A stretch of DNA of 64,000 nucleotides from Sulfurimonas sp. Its GTDB lineage: Bacteria; Campylobacterota; Campylobacteria; Campylobacterales; Sulfurimonadaceae. Shown piece after piece: positions 16,805-25,417 of the stretch. The notes beneath the pieces were generated by a model. That model was given only the letters and a program-made list of their open reading frames with translations, was not told where the DNA came from and searched no databases. Both the position numbers and the translations under genes were made by a program. The DNA is taken from positions 26,516-90,515 of the forward strand of contig NZ_JAQVKP010000012.1 of assembly GCF_028694605.1 (NCBI RefSeq), in the 5' to 3' direction. Within the stretch, counting starts at the first letter, position 1, and each line of letters begins with the position of its first letter.

Positions 16805-17347
16805 ATGAAAAAAATCATGCTTGTTTTATTGATGTTATTGTCAATAAATCTATATGCAAATGAAAATAATCCTCACGTTGTCTTAGAAACTACGCAGGGT
16901 GCTATTGAAATTGAACTTTACCCTCAGGTTGCCCCATTAGCTGTTGAAAACTTTCTCACGCATGCAAAAAATGGGTATTATAATGGTTTAACATTTCACA
17001 GAATCATTAAAAATTTTATGATTCAAGGCGGGGACCCTACAGGAAGCGGACGTGGAGGAGAGAGTATCTGGAACAAGCCTTTTAAAGATGAGTTTACAGA
17101 TAAGCTCTTTGAACGCGGAGGAGTTCTTGCTATGGCAAATTCCGGTCCTCATACAAACGGAAGCCAGTTTTTCATAACAACAAAACCTGCTCCTTGGCTC
17201 AATGGAAGACATACTATTTTTGGACAAGTGACTCCGCAAACACTTTATGTTGTACAAAAACTTGAAAATGTTCCTACCTCAGGGCAAAGAGGCGGAGACA
17301 GACCGCTTGAGACACAAAAAATCATCAGTGTTACTGTTAAAAAGTAG
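16805..17347 (+). CDS. Exported cyclophilin-type peptidyl-prolyl isomerase
   Basis: 180-aa cyclophilin with a signal peptide (MKKIMLVLLMLLSINLYA), so it should act in the periplasm. Family signatures are FHRIIKNFMIQGGDPTGSGRGG and ANSGPHTNGSQFFIT, which carry the catalytic Arg and Gln positions, followed by LNGRHTIFGQV. ATG 16805 is chosen for the GGAGA upstream; the frame from 16775 has no site. The protein is small with no extra domain. Confidence 0.93.
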   Translation: MKKIMLVLLMLLSINLYANENNPHVVLETTQGAIEIELYPQVAPLAVENFLTHAKNGYYNGLTFHRIIKNFMIQGGDPTGSGRGGESIWNKPFKDEFTDKLFERGGVLAMANSGPHTNGSQFFITTKPAPWLNGRHTIFGQVTPQTLYVVQKLENVPTSGQRGGDRPLETQKIISVTVKK

Positions 17348-17407
17348 GTTTTTTCATGAACTTATCAGCAATCCCTCGACATACAAAAAACAGATAAAAG
17401 GCGTTTT

Positions 17408-19057
17408 ATGGAATTTCAAACAATTGACAAACTGCAAAAAAAGGCTTTAAAAAAGAGTTCAACAGATTTTACAAGATTGGGTTTTGCACTCTTTTTTATG
17501 ATAGGAGTTTTAACCTTTACCTTTTTAAGCAACGGTGGTATCTCAAATAACATGTTCCTTGCTGTTGCCGCTCTGATTGGTGCATATATGGCGATGAACA
17601 TCGGAGCAAACGATGTTGCTAATAACGTCGGACCTGCCGTAGGCTCCAAAGCAATGACAATGGCTACGGCAATTATTATTGCAGCCATTTTTGAAGCATC
17701 AGGTGCGCTTATAGCAGGCGGAGAAGTCGTAAAAACTATCAAAAACGGAATTATCGATATATCTGCCTTTGGCGGCAATCCAGACCAATTTATCTGGGCA
17801 ATGATGGCGGCTCTTTTAGCTGCAGCCTTGTGGCTTAACTTTGCAACAATGATGAAAGCTCCTGTTTCCACAACACACTCTATAGTTGGAGCCGTTATGG
17901 GGGCAGGAATAGCAGCTGCCGGTTTTAACATCGTCAACTGGGGGACAATGAGTGAGATTGTTGCTTCTTGGATTATCTCGCCGGTTTTAGGGGGCGTTGT
18001 TGCCGCCGCTTTTCTTTATGCCATCAAAAAATCCATTATATTTAAAAAAGACAAAGTTGAAGCAGCAAAAAAATATGTTCCTATTTTTGTTTCATTAATG
18101 GCACTGGCATTTGTTACATATATTATTCTTAAGGGAATGAAGCAAATATGGTCAAAAACCATAGAATTGCTTAACATCCTACCCCTAGTTTCACTCGAAG
18201 TTACAAAAAAGCCTTCTTTTGCAACTGCTTTCATTATCGCTTTAATTTTTGCTGTTTTTGTCTATTTTTTCATTAAAAAAAGAATTAGCTCCAACACAAC
18301 AACTTTGGAGAACACAAAAGCTTCCGTCAATACTCTCTTTACCATCCCGCTTATTTTTGCAGCTGCTCTTCTAAGCTTTGCGCACGGCGCAAATGACGTT
18401 GCAAACGCTATCGGACCATTAGCTGCTATTAATGATGCCGTTGTTAACAAAGGTGTAGCATCAAGCGCTTCAATTCCTCTATGGGTTATGAGTGTTGGAG
18501 CGTTTGGTATAGCTATTGGACTCACGCTTTATGGTCCTCAGCTTATAAAAACAGTCGGAAGTGAAATCACGGAACTAGACCAGATACGGGCTTTTTCTAT
18601 TGCTATGTCGGCCTCAGTTACAGTTATCATTGCATCACAAATGGGTCTTCCTGTCAGTTCGACACACATAGCCATCGGCGGTGTATTTGGCGTAGGTTTT
18701 TTAAGAGAGTGGCTACACATCAAAGATGAGAATAATCATACGCTTGAGGAAGATATCCTTGCTATTCAAGATGAAGAGTTGACAAAAAATGCGTATAAAT
18801 CAGAACTAAAGACCCTCCAAGAAAAAAGCGATAAAACACAGGCTGACTATGTAAGAATTGTTACGCTTTACAAGATGATTGAAAATGAGAAAAAAATTAT
18901 CAAATCAACGAAAAAGAGTATCAAAAAAGCAAAAAAAGTTCAGTATGTCCGTAGGGATGCCATCAAAAAAATTGTAGCAGCATGGCTTATAACGGTACCT
19001 GTAGCTGCCATTCTTGCAGGTATCCTTTACTTTACAATCAAAGGCATTATGATATAA
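17408..19057 (+). CDS. pit: PiT-family inorganic phosphate transporter
   Basis: 549-aa polytopic inner-membrane permease. Each half contains a copy of the PiT signature: MNIGANDVANNVGPAVGS near residue 60 and FAHGANDVANAIGPL near residue 325. About ten to twelve hydrophobic segments are separated by a cytoplasmic Lys/Glu-rich loop near residues 440-510 that looks coiled-coil. PiT proteins move metal-phosphate with protons or phosphate with sodium; the ion cannot be told. AAAAGG lies 6 bp before the ATG. No PhoU-like (DUF47) gene is adjacent. Confidence 0.93.
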   Translation: MEFQTIDKLQKKALKKSSTDFTRLGFALFFMIGVLTFTFLSNGGISNNMFLAVAALIGAYMAMNIGANDVANNVGPAVGSKAMTMATAIIIAAIFEASGALIAGGEVVKTIKNGIIDISAFGGNPDQFIWAMMAALLAAALWLNFATMMKAPVSTTHSIVGAVMGAGIAAAGFNIVNWGTMSEIVASWIISPVLGGVVAAAFLYAIKKSIIFKKDKVEAAKKYVPIFVSLMALAFVTYIILKGMKQIWSKTIELLNILPLVSLEVTKKPSFATAFIIALIFAVFVYFFIKKRISSNTTTLENTKASVNTLFTIPLIFAAALLSFAHGANDVANAIGPLAAINDAVVNKGVASSASIPLWVMSVGAFGIAIGLTLYGPQLIKTVGSEITELDQIRAFSIAMSASVTVIIASQMGLPVSSTHIAIGGVFGVGFLREWLHIKDENNHTLEEDILAIQDEELTKNAYKSELKTLQEKSDKTQADYVRIVTLYKMIENEKKIIKSTKKSIKKAKKVQYVRRDAIKKIVAAWLITVPVAAILAGILYFTIKGIMI

Positions 19058-19081
19058 ATTGAGCATATAAATGCTCAATTT
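19056..19081. terminator. Bidirectional terminator between pit and nosL
   Basis: Stem AATTGAGCAT/ATGCTCAATT with an ATAA loop, ending in TTTT on the plus strand and flanked by A residues that give T's on the minus strand. It lies between two convergent genes, starting at the pit stop codon. Confidence 0.85.
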
Positions 19082-19083
19082 TG

Positions 19084-19575
19084 CTAGTTAAAGTCTTTTT
19101 TTGCAACTTCAAGTGCTTGATAAAAATCTAAAATCTCGCCGCCATGCTCTTTTTGAAACAACTCAGCTTTCTCCTTTGTGGCAAAAGCATATTTACTTAT
19201 CCTGCTCATTGTTCCTTTAACGCTGCTGCCGACAACATAATACGCCTTTGTGGCATCAATAAACTTAAGTGTTGCGATATCTACAACAAGAGGATTTTTA
19301 AGAGAAACTCCATCATAGAGATGATCTTGCAAACAATGAATTGAGCAGTATTGATATGTTTTTCCATCTAAAGAAGCACTATGATTTGTTTTATAATATT
19401 TTGGCAAATTCATACCACAACGAGGACAGGACTCTCTATCTTTTGAATCTTGCAATAAAACAGCCTCTTTTTCTGTAACACTCTGAAACATTCCGTTCTT
19501 AGTTGCAACACCGCTTTGAACACCACAGCCAACTAAAAACACTGCACTTAGCGATAAAATAATTTTTTTATACAT
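19084..19575 (-). CDS. nosL: NosL-type copper-binding lipoprotein
   Basis: 163-aa exported lipoprotein. The signal peptide ends in lipobox LVGCG (Cys 17). The NosL core has CPRCGMNLPKYY, HCLQ, then AYYVVGSSVKGTMS and KYAFATKEKAELF. NosL family proteins bind Cu(I) through a Met/Cys pair and help metallate nitrous oxide reductase. No nos genes are in the window, so here it stands alone, convergent with pit. It may serve a remote nos cluster or another cuproenzyme. Confidence 0.85.
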   Translation of the reverse strand: MYKKIILSLSAVFLVGCGVQSGVATKNGMFQSVTEKEAVLLQDSKDRESCPRCGMNLPKYYKTNHSASLDGKTYQYCSIHCLQDHLYDGVSLKNPLVVDIATLKFIDATKAYYVVGSSVKGTMSRISKYAFATKEKAELFQKEHGGEILDFYQALEVAKKDFN

Positions 19576-19586
19576 ATATAATCTCC

Positions 19587-19675
19587 TTTAGGGCACCTCT
19601 AAAAATTCTAACCACCTTCAGCGATAGAGCCAAGTTCACAATCAAGGCGGTTAGAATTTTTAGAGATGCCCTTTA
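19587..19675. repeat. MITE-like palindromic element with putative TTTA target duplication
   Basis: Two 28-bp arms (19591-19618 and 19644-19671) are complementary at 26 of 28 positions around a 25-bp centre. The element begins GGGCACCTCTAAAAATTCTA and ends with the matching complement, and is flanked on both sides by TTTA (19587-19590, 19672-19675). It encodes nothing. It lies between divergently transcribed genes, so it is not a simple terminator. The structure fits a miniature inverted-repeat element; no transposase with these ends is present here. Confidence 0.7.
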
Positions 19676-19736
19676 ATAAAATATTAGCTAGAAATGATTA
19701 CTATAGTGTTAAAAAATTATGAAATTGGAATTGAAT

Positions 19737-20231
19737 ATGAAAAGTAAAATTATGGGTTACACAAAAGAGATTCTTATCTTTATTGTATTACTTGCCATTT
19801 TTGCAAATATAGTGAGTTTTTTTAGAAGCAGTCATATAAGTAGCGACTCTTTAAATATAAACAGCGTATCACTACTGGGTCAAAAAACCTACATTTTGTC
19901 TGACGAAAAACCAATTATGCTCTACTTTTGGGCAAGTTGGTGCCCTATATGTAAAGTACAATCTCCAAATATCCAAACAATCTCAAAAGAGTATCAAGTA
20001 ATCACCGTTGCCGTAAAATCAGGATATGACAAACAAATAGAAGAGTATATTAAAAAGCACATTTTAGATTTTAGAGTCATAAACGATTTTGATGGCTCAC
20101 TGGCAGATAAATTTGGAATTTCTGTATTTCCGACTACTTTGATATACGACAAAGAGAGAGACTATTTTTATGGCGATGTAGGATATACATCAACTCTTGG
20201 TCTTTGGCTTAGAATGTGGTGGGTAGAGTAA
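19737..20231 (+). CDS. Membrane-anchored thioredoxin-like disulfide oxidoreductase
   Basis: 164-aa protein with an N-terminal signal anchor (about residues 9-28) and a periplasmic thioredoxin fold. The CXXC motif is WCPIC in MLYFWASWCPICKVQSPN, and FPTTLIYD carries the cis-Pro. The arrangement matches the ScsD/DsbE-like 'protein disulfide oxidoreductase' group. I start at ATG 19737 (GGAATTGA upstream); ATG 19719 lacks a ribosome site. The MITE-like repeat occupies its upstream region. The partner is unknown; NosL, with its Cys pairs, is the divergent neighbour. Confidence 0.85.
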   Translation: MKSKIMGYTKEILIFIVLLAIFANIVSFFRSSHISSDSLNINSVSLLGQKTYILSDEKPIMLYFWASWCPICKVQSPNIQTISKEYQVITVAVKSGYDKQIEEYIKKHILDFRVINDFDGSLADKFGISVFPTTLIYDKERDYFYGDVGYTSTLGLWLRMWWVE

Positions 20232-20268
20232 CAGGGTGGGCGCATTACCCACTCTGTTTGAAGCTTTA

Positions 20269-23200
20269 CTACTTATTAATCTGTACAACGTATGCTTTAT
20301 CAGAAAGAGGAACCCATGGACGTTTGATATGCTTCGGACGGCGAAGTGTAGAGTTTTCATCCAGACCTCTCGTCAAAGTATCTCTCCATCCTTGATATAC
20401 TTTGAAGTTGTTATCATAATTCACTTGAATATCGCCTATCTTATCACCGGCTTGAGCAGGTTCTAAGATAACTTTTTGGTGCCAACAGTGCATACCTGAA
20501 ATTGGATCTGGATGCGGTGCTGCTACAGCATTCTGCCATGAACCGCTTAAGCCATCCCACCAGATATTTCCACTGTCTCTGTTGTAATCCGCAAATCTCT
20601 CTGATTTAAACGGTTTAATACCTTCAACGTATTTTAGCTTGCCATTTTTGCCGTCCATTTGAAGCTCTGCGGTCGGCACACCAAAGCTGTTGATTCCTGC
20701 CGTCCCACTGTAATCTTCAATCTTAATTTGTGCGCCATTCTTTCCTGCATTCTCCGGAGAATGAGCCAAAAATTTAGAGTCGTTCATATTTCTCTTTACT
20801 GGCTGAGAATCCACTTTGCCATCTGTAATACCATTTGGAATCGTTACTGCATTTACAAGTTTCCAGCGACCGCCATGATGTGAACATGCCAATGTTCCCG
20901 GAAGAACTCCCTCGGTAGGCACTGCCATCGCAACAAAATAACCTGACTCCAACCCTGTTAAGCTATCCACAATTCTAACACGGATTGCATCACCGCGCTT
21001 AAATCCTTGTCTTTTTGCATCCACTGTATTTATCCAAATAGGATCGTGGTTTTGAGAGATTTCCATCAAGTGCTTGCTGTTTGCAGAACGTGTATGAATA
21101 TTGTACGGCAGACGGAAAACGGTATTTAATGCATAAGAGTTTTTCTCTGTCATAAAAGAGTGATTTACATGCGAAACAATGTGAACCATCTCTTTTTTCT
21201 CCTCTTCGCTTCTCGGATAGAACGGAATAGCATATTCAGGCCACTTCCAATCATCGGCAAGCCACTCACAGAAGAAGTCAAGTTTTTTATCAAGAGTTGC
21301 AAAACCTTCCATTTTCTTACCATCGACAACAATACCTATAGATGTTTTCTTGCCATGAGATTCAGCTGTCATAACACCTGTTCTCTTGTTAATTGTAACG
21401 TCGTTCTTGTTGTATTTATGACCATGAGAAATATAGTTCTCGCCGTCATCTTTTATTTCACGCTCTTGTGCCGAATAGATATGGTTTTCTTCCATCCATG
21501 CACCGTAATCCCTCATATACTCATATACTGGGTACTCTGAGTTTTTATATCTCTCATCGCCCGTAGCAGTTGCTTTTAGGTTTGGCAGGTTATCACCGAA
21601 TGCCGCATCGTACCACTCAGCGATTGTAACCGGCTTGCCAGGATTCTTTTTAGATTCCCACATTTTTCTGATGCCTAGCTCACCCGTAGGGTCAACATAA
21701 TTAACACATAAATCAATCCAGAACTCATTCTCTTCCCATACTTCACCTAGACCTGCTTTTATGTGTGCTTCCAATGTTGCACGGTTTGGATTATTTGGTT
21801 TCCATCCGGCTTTTTCAAGTGCCACTCTCATAACCGGCTGACGGAAAGATGTCCAACGTGCAGGCATTGTAGCTTCAGAGTGCTGATCGTGTCTTTCCCC
21901 CGCCAAACCAACAGGCAAGATATAGTCAACATACCAGTTAGTCTCAGACCACACCGGAGAGAGGTTAAATGTAAGTTCCATCTTAGATTCGTTTTTCAGT
22001 GTATCAATCCATCTAAATCCATCCGGATTAATCCAAACAGGGTTATACATACGAGGAATCCATACTGCCAGCTTTTGAGGAACATTCAACCCCTTTGCTA
22101 TCCATTTTTCCTGCCATTTGGTATCTGCCAAAAGGTGAGGAAGAAGATAAGACAACTCATATGTCGAAATTGGCCACTCCGGCGGCCACGAAAGCTCATT
22201 ATAGACATCTACTTTTGGAACATTAGACCCGCGTACTCCTTGACCTACCGTCGCGCTACCGCCTTTTCCTGCAACTGAAATAACATGCCAGTGGTGGAAA
22301 AACGTACCGCCCTCAGGTCCAATAGCGCCACGAAGCGCGAGCGGCAGATATCCAGAGCGCCCGCTCATCCATCCGCCACGGTTTCCTGCTGCTGTTGCTC
22401 TCCAGAAATATGTAGATATAGCGGTTCCTGCCCATATAAACATATCATAAAGTTTTTCAAGCTTATACGCAGGAACATGTGTCTCTTTTACGGCAAAATC
22501 AAGCGTATAAGGAGAATAAAGCTCTTTTAAAACTTCAATGAAAGAATCAAAATCATTACCATTTGGAACTTTTGAGATATAACCTTTACTAACCATAAAC
22601 TCCAAATATTTTTTATTATCTAAGAATACTTCCCAATTCAACCACTTTCTAACAAATTCTTTATCAACTTTGTTTTCATTTAAGATTCTGTTTGTCAAAT
22701 AAAGATAAATTACCGGCTCCGTCCCAGGCCATGTAGCAATCCAAAGATCGGCCATACCTGCAGAGTTTGAAAGACGAGGGTCCATTACAACCAGCTTAGC
22801 ACCCTTTGCTCTAGCTTCAGCTATAAATGCAGCCGACTGCGCAAAGTAGTGCCCAGCATCTGCCGCATGTGACGAGTTAAGGAAGAGAAGCTTTGCATTA
22901 GCCCAGTCAGGAGATATTCTGTCATCATTCGCCCACTGAATCGTAGGAGTACGCCCGCCGGAACTACAAATATTTGTATGCGAGTTTGTACAATCCTGAC
23001 CTAAAGTGTACCAGATTTGAGGTGTAAAACCATTCTCGTTTGGACGACCAACGTGGTACATAACTGATTTTTTGGATAGCTCATCACCGACCTTAATGGT
23101 ATCATGCATCTTTTTACCGATAGTAGTCATAGCTTCATCCCATGTTGTACGAATCCACTTTCCTTCCCCTCTAGCAGAACCAGGTGCACGTTTTAACGGG

Positions 23201-23661
23201 AATGCTATACGATCGGGATCATACATTTGAGATTGCACTGCATAACCTTTTGCACAATTACGTCCGCGTGAAGCCGGATGAAACGGGTTACCCATGTATT
23301 TTTTAACCATAAATGTTTTTTTATCAATCCATGCAGTAAGTCCGCACGAAGCTTCACAGTTAGAGCATGCGGTTGGTACAATCATATAGTCATTTACTTC
23401 TATACCATCAGGATTAGATGAACTTCTTACGCCGTGACGATTAATCCCGCCTCTTTTCCAGTCATCTCCGTCTAACTCTTTAAAATCATTCCATTCACTC
23501 ATCGGAGGATAAAATGACAAAGAATCCGGAGTATTTGTAAACTTACTATCTTTAACAGATTCGGCAACCGCATCCGTTGTAAATACACCCTTTGCTATTG
23601 TGGCACCTGCAACCGTAAATGCAGCACCTTTTAAAAACGTTCTTCTACTTTCTAAATACAT
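20269..23661 (-). CDS. Tat-exported molybdopterin oxidoreductase catalytic subunit (CISM family)
   Basis: 1130-aa catalytic subunit of a complex iron-sulfur molybdoenzyme. SRRTFLKG (residues 5-12) is a twin-arginine signal, placing it in the periplasm. Cys 99, 102, 106 and 136 (C-x2-C-x3-C-x29-C) form the N-terminal [4Fe-4S] site. Cys 232 in NICSSGGRTPT is the best candidate Mo ligand. The C-terminal molybdopterin-guanine dinucleotide domain starts near residue 880. It is last in a B-C-A operon. At 1130 aa it is much larger than typical PsrA or PhsA (about 750-760). The order resembles the known srdBCA selenate reductase operon. Substrate unknown; polysulfide, selenate, arsenic or tetrathionate chemistry are all open. 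Start at ATG 23661 with GGGAGA upstream. Confidence 0.9.
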   Translation of the reverse strand: MYLESRRTFLKGAAFTVAGATIAKGVFTTDAVAESVKDSKFTNTPDSLSFYPPMSEWNDFKELDGDDWKRGGINRHGVRSSSNPDGIEVNDYMIVPTACSNCEASCGLTAWIDKKTFMVKKYMGNPFHPASRGRNCAKGYAVQSQMYDPDRIAFPLKRAPGSARGEGKWIRTTWDEAMTTIGKKMHDTIKVGDELSKKSVMYHVGRPNENGFTPQIWYTLGQDCTNSHTNICSSGGRTPTIQWANDDRISPDWANAKLLFLNSSHAADAGHYFAQSAAFIAEARAKGAKLVVMDPRLSNSAGMADLWIATWPGTEPVIYLYLTNRILNENKVDKEFVRKWLNWEVFLDNKKYLEFMVSKGYISKVPNGNDFDSFIEVLKELYSPYTLDFAVKETHVPAYKLEKLYDMFIWAGTAISTYFWRATAAGNRGGWMSGRSGYLPLALRGAIGPEGGTFFHHWHVISVAGKGGSATVGQGVRGSNVPKVDVYNELSWPPEWPISTYELSYLLPHLLADTKWQEKWIAKGLNVPQKLAVWIPRMYNPVWINPDGFRWIDTLKNESKMELTFNLSPVWSETNWYVDYILPVGLAGERHDQHSEATMPARWTSFRQPVMRVALEKAGWKPNNPNRATLEAHIKAGLGEVWEENEFWIDLCVNYVDPTGELGIRKMWESKKNPGKPVTIAEWYDAAFGDNLPNLKATATGDERYKNSEYPVYEYMRDYGAWMEENHIYSAQEREIKDDGENYISHGHKYNKNDVTINKRTGVMTAESHGKKTSIGIVVDGKKMEGFATLDKKLDFFCEWLADDWKWPEYAIPFYPRSEEEKKEMVHIVSHVNHSFMTEKNSYALNTVFRLPYNIHTRSANSKHLMEISQNHDPIWINTVDAKRQGFKRGDAIRVRIVDSLTGLESGYFVAMAVPTEGVLPGTLACSHHGGRWKLVNAVTIPNGITDGKVDSQPVKRNMNDSKFLAHSPENAGKNGAQIKIEDYSGTAGINSFGVPTAELQMDGKNGKLKYVEGIKPFKSERFADYNRDSGNIWWDGLSGSWQNAVAAPHPDPISGMHCWHQKVILEPAQAGDKIGDIQVNYDNNFKVYQGWRDTLTRGLDENSTLRRPKHIKRPWVPLSDKAYVVQINK

Positions 23662-23672
23662 TAATATTCTCC

Positions 23673-24572
23673 CTAACTCATTGGTAATAATTGTGGAATC
23701 ATTAGCCATACATGTTTAACAACCGCCAAACCGACTAATGCTAAAATCGCTGCAAGTTTCAGAATAGACTCTGATTTGCCGACTCTGCTTAACACCACTA
23801 ACATCATTGGTAAAATATATGTCATCCATTGACCAACCCAGAACATAACTGCGTACGGTCCATTATTTTTAACATATCCAATCGTTGCAGCTATCTCTTC
23901 TGCTTTCATTGGTCCAAAGATATACTCTGACATATAGATGATAAATGCCATAAGTGCACTTAATCCAAGAATGATTCCTAGGAGATTCTTTGCCTCATCG
24001 CCAAGCTTATTGCCGCCAAGCAAAAGCATAAATGCAGAACCTGCAAGAAGTGCTGCTAAAATCATTTGGGCTGATTCAGCCGGCATTTGCCACAGTTCAC
24101 GTGCAGTACACTGCGCCATAAGAGAAGCCGTGTAAAGAGTTACCGGTATAGCTAAAATCGTCGTCCATAAAAGCACTTTATCAAAAGTTTCACCGTCCTT
24201 CTTCCATGCCAAATATCCTAAAAGCGTTAAAAGACCCAAGAAAGTTGAAGCCATAACAGAGCCGATTGCAATAGCAGATGTCCAATTTGAATAGACAAAT
24301 ATATGCCACATTCTAAAAGGCTGATGCAAATCGGCAAGCGTGAATAGCAAGAAAATATTAATAAAGACGAATGCCGCTATTGATGCAGGAAGTCTAAGTT
24401 TGCCTGCTTGTTCAGGATACATTCTTAAAAGCACAAAAAGCATAAAAATCACACCTGTACCGATACTCTTTGCCCACATATTTACTGTTACTAACCATGG
24501 CCATACTATCCCCGGCAATGCCACATCCAGTGTTACGACAGCGTTCGTTGCTGATAAAATTTCATGTGCCAT
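23673..24572 (-). CDS. NrfD/PsrC-type membrane anchor subunit
   Basis: 299-aa integral membrane protein with about nine hydrophobic segments, of the NrfD/PsrC family that anchors periplasmic CISM enzymes and exchanges electrons with quinones. The first half has the family pattern (PWLVTVNMWAKSIGTGVIF, then a Phe/Arg-rich loop PFRMWHIF). The start shares a base with the upstream stop (TAATG), so it is translationally coupled to the Fe-S subunit. There is no heme-binding motif, as expected for this family. Confidence 0.92.
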   Translation of the reverse strand: MAHEILSATNAVVTLDVALPGIVWPWLVTVNMWAKSIGTGVIFMLFVLLRMYPEQAGKLRLPASIAAFVFINIFLLFTLADLHQPFRMWHIFVYSNWTSAIAIGSVMASTFLGLLTLLGYLAWKKDGETFDKVLLWTTILAIPVTLYTASLMAQCTARELWQMPAESAQMILAALLAGSAFMLLLGGNKLGDEAKNLLGIILGLSALMAFIIYMSEYIFGPMKAEEIAATIGYVKNNGPYAVMFWVGQWMTYILPMMLVVLSRVGKSESILKLAAILALVGLAVVKHVWLMIPQLLPMS

Positions 24573-25210
24573 TAGTGGTGCCCTCCTACTGGAAGTGTTG
24601 TGATGTTATTAAATAGATTGTGACCATTTTCTCTTCTTGAAGCAAGAGGGTTAAGCGTTATATTGCCTCCGCCTACATAGAAATGATGAGGATTTGTTCC
24701 CTTCTCCGGCTTACGAACCTGAACACTGCCTTGATTTTTTTGAATATATTTAGAGATATTTGATGTCGGATCCTCTAAATCTCCAAATATGTTTGCCTGA
24801 ACCGGACATGCAACAACACAAGCAGGCATCATGGATGATGCAACCCTATGTGCACAATATGTACACTTGTCTGCAGTTTGTGTCTGAGGGTCGATATAAA
24901 TCGCTCCGTACGGACATGCCATAACACAACCGGCACACCCGATACAGCGCTCTTTATCTATATTAACAATACCATTCTCCAAGTAATGAAGTGCACTTAC
25001 AGGACAAATTCTCTCACAAGGTGCATTTTCACAGTGGTTACATCGAAGAGGAGTAAACGTCCTCTTTGTTTCAGGAAATGTCCCCACATCTACATATTTT
25101 ACACGAAGTCTCCATGTACTCAGCGGAACTTCATTTTCCACTTTACATGCGATTTCGCACCCCTTACATCCCATACACAAATGCAAGTCAACTAGGAAGC
25201 CCAATTGCAT
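24572..25210 (-). CDS. Four-cluster [4Fe-4S] electron-transfer subunit (PsrB/NrfC type)
   Basis: 212-aa ferredoxin-like subunit. Cys groups CMGCKGCEIAC, CNHCENAPCERIC, CIGCAGCVMAC and CTYC...C...C supply ligands for four [4Fe-4S] clusters, the standard layout of PsrB/NrfC/DmsB subunits. It carries electrons between the NrfD anchor and the molybdenum subunit. There is no signal peptide, so it probably travels folded with the Tat-tagged catalytic subunit. The tail ends in a His/Gly-rich stretch. First gene of the B-C-A operon. Confidence 0.94.
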   Translation of the reverse strand: MQLGFLVDLHLCMGCKGCEIACKVENEVPLSTWRLRVKYVDVGTFPETKRTFTPLRCNHCENAPCERICPVSALHYLENGIVNIDKERCIGCAGCVMACPYGAIYIDPQTQTADKCTYCAHRVASSMMPACVVACPVQANIFGDLEDPTSNISKYIQKNQGSVQVRKPEKGTNPHHFYVGGGNITLNPLASRRENGHNLFNNITTLPVGGHH

Positions 25211-25284
25211 ATACTCTCCTTCTTTTAAGCCTTTTTAGACAAATATTAAGATTTATAACAACAGTTAATCTTTCATAAAAGAAA

Positions 25285-25309
25285 CCCTTATTTTAGTCCT
25301 AAACAAGGG
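25285..25309 (-). terminator. Intrinsic terminator downstream of hisD
   Basis: Read on the minus strand, CCCTT and AAGGG arms with an inner CTAAA-type pairing form a hairpin followed by TTTCTTTT. It separates the hisD transcript from the molybdoenzyme operon. Confidence 0.6.
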
Positions 25310-25357
25310 CTTCTACTGCAACAATACTACCTACATAAACCTTAAAATAGTTATAAA

Positions 25358-25379
25358 ATTATCACAATTTTGTGATAAT
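25358..25379. promoter_or_regulatory. 22-bp AT-rich palindrome (operator or terminator)
   Basis: Perfect 10-bp arms ATTATCACAA/TTGTGATAAT around a 2-bp centre, about 150 bp upstream of the Fe-S subunit start and 39 bp after the hisD stop. The half-sites TCACA and TGTGA are the CRP half-sites in the opposite arrangement, so it is not a normal CRP or FNR box. Confidence 0.45.
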
Positions 25380-25417
25380 AGTGTAATAATTTTTTATTAT
25401 GTGCATATTTGAAATTT

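Larger units (their letters stand above)
25211..25417. other. 207-bp gap: two hairpins and a likely promoter between hisD and the molybdoenzyme operon
   Basis: Three elements can be seen on the minus strand. An AT-rich palindrome lies at 25358-25379 (10-bp arms, ATTATCACAA), followed by TTTTAT. A hairpin CCCTT...AAGGG with inner TTTAG/CTAAA at 25285-25309 is followed by TTTCTTTT. Nearer the gene is a TATAAA box around 25247-25252 before a strong AGAAGGAGA ribosome site. The 25285 hairpin looks like an intrinsic terminator for hisD; the palindrome may be a second terminator or an operator. Confidence 0.5.
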
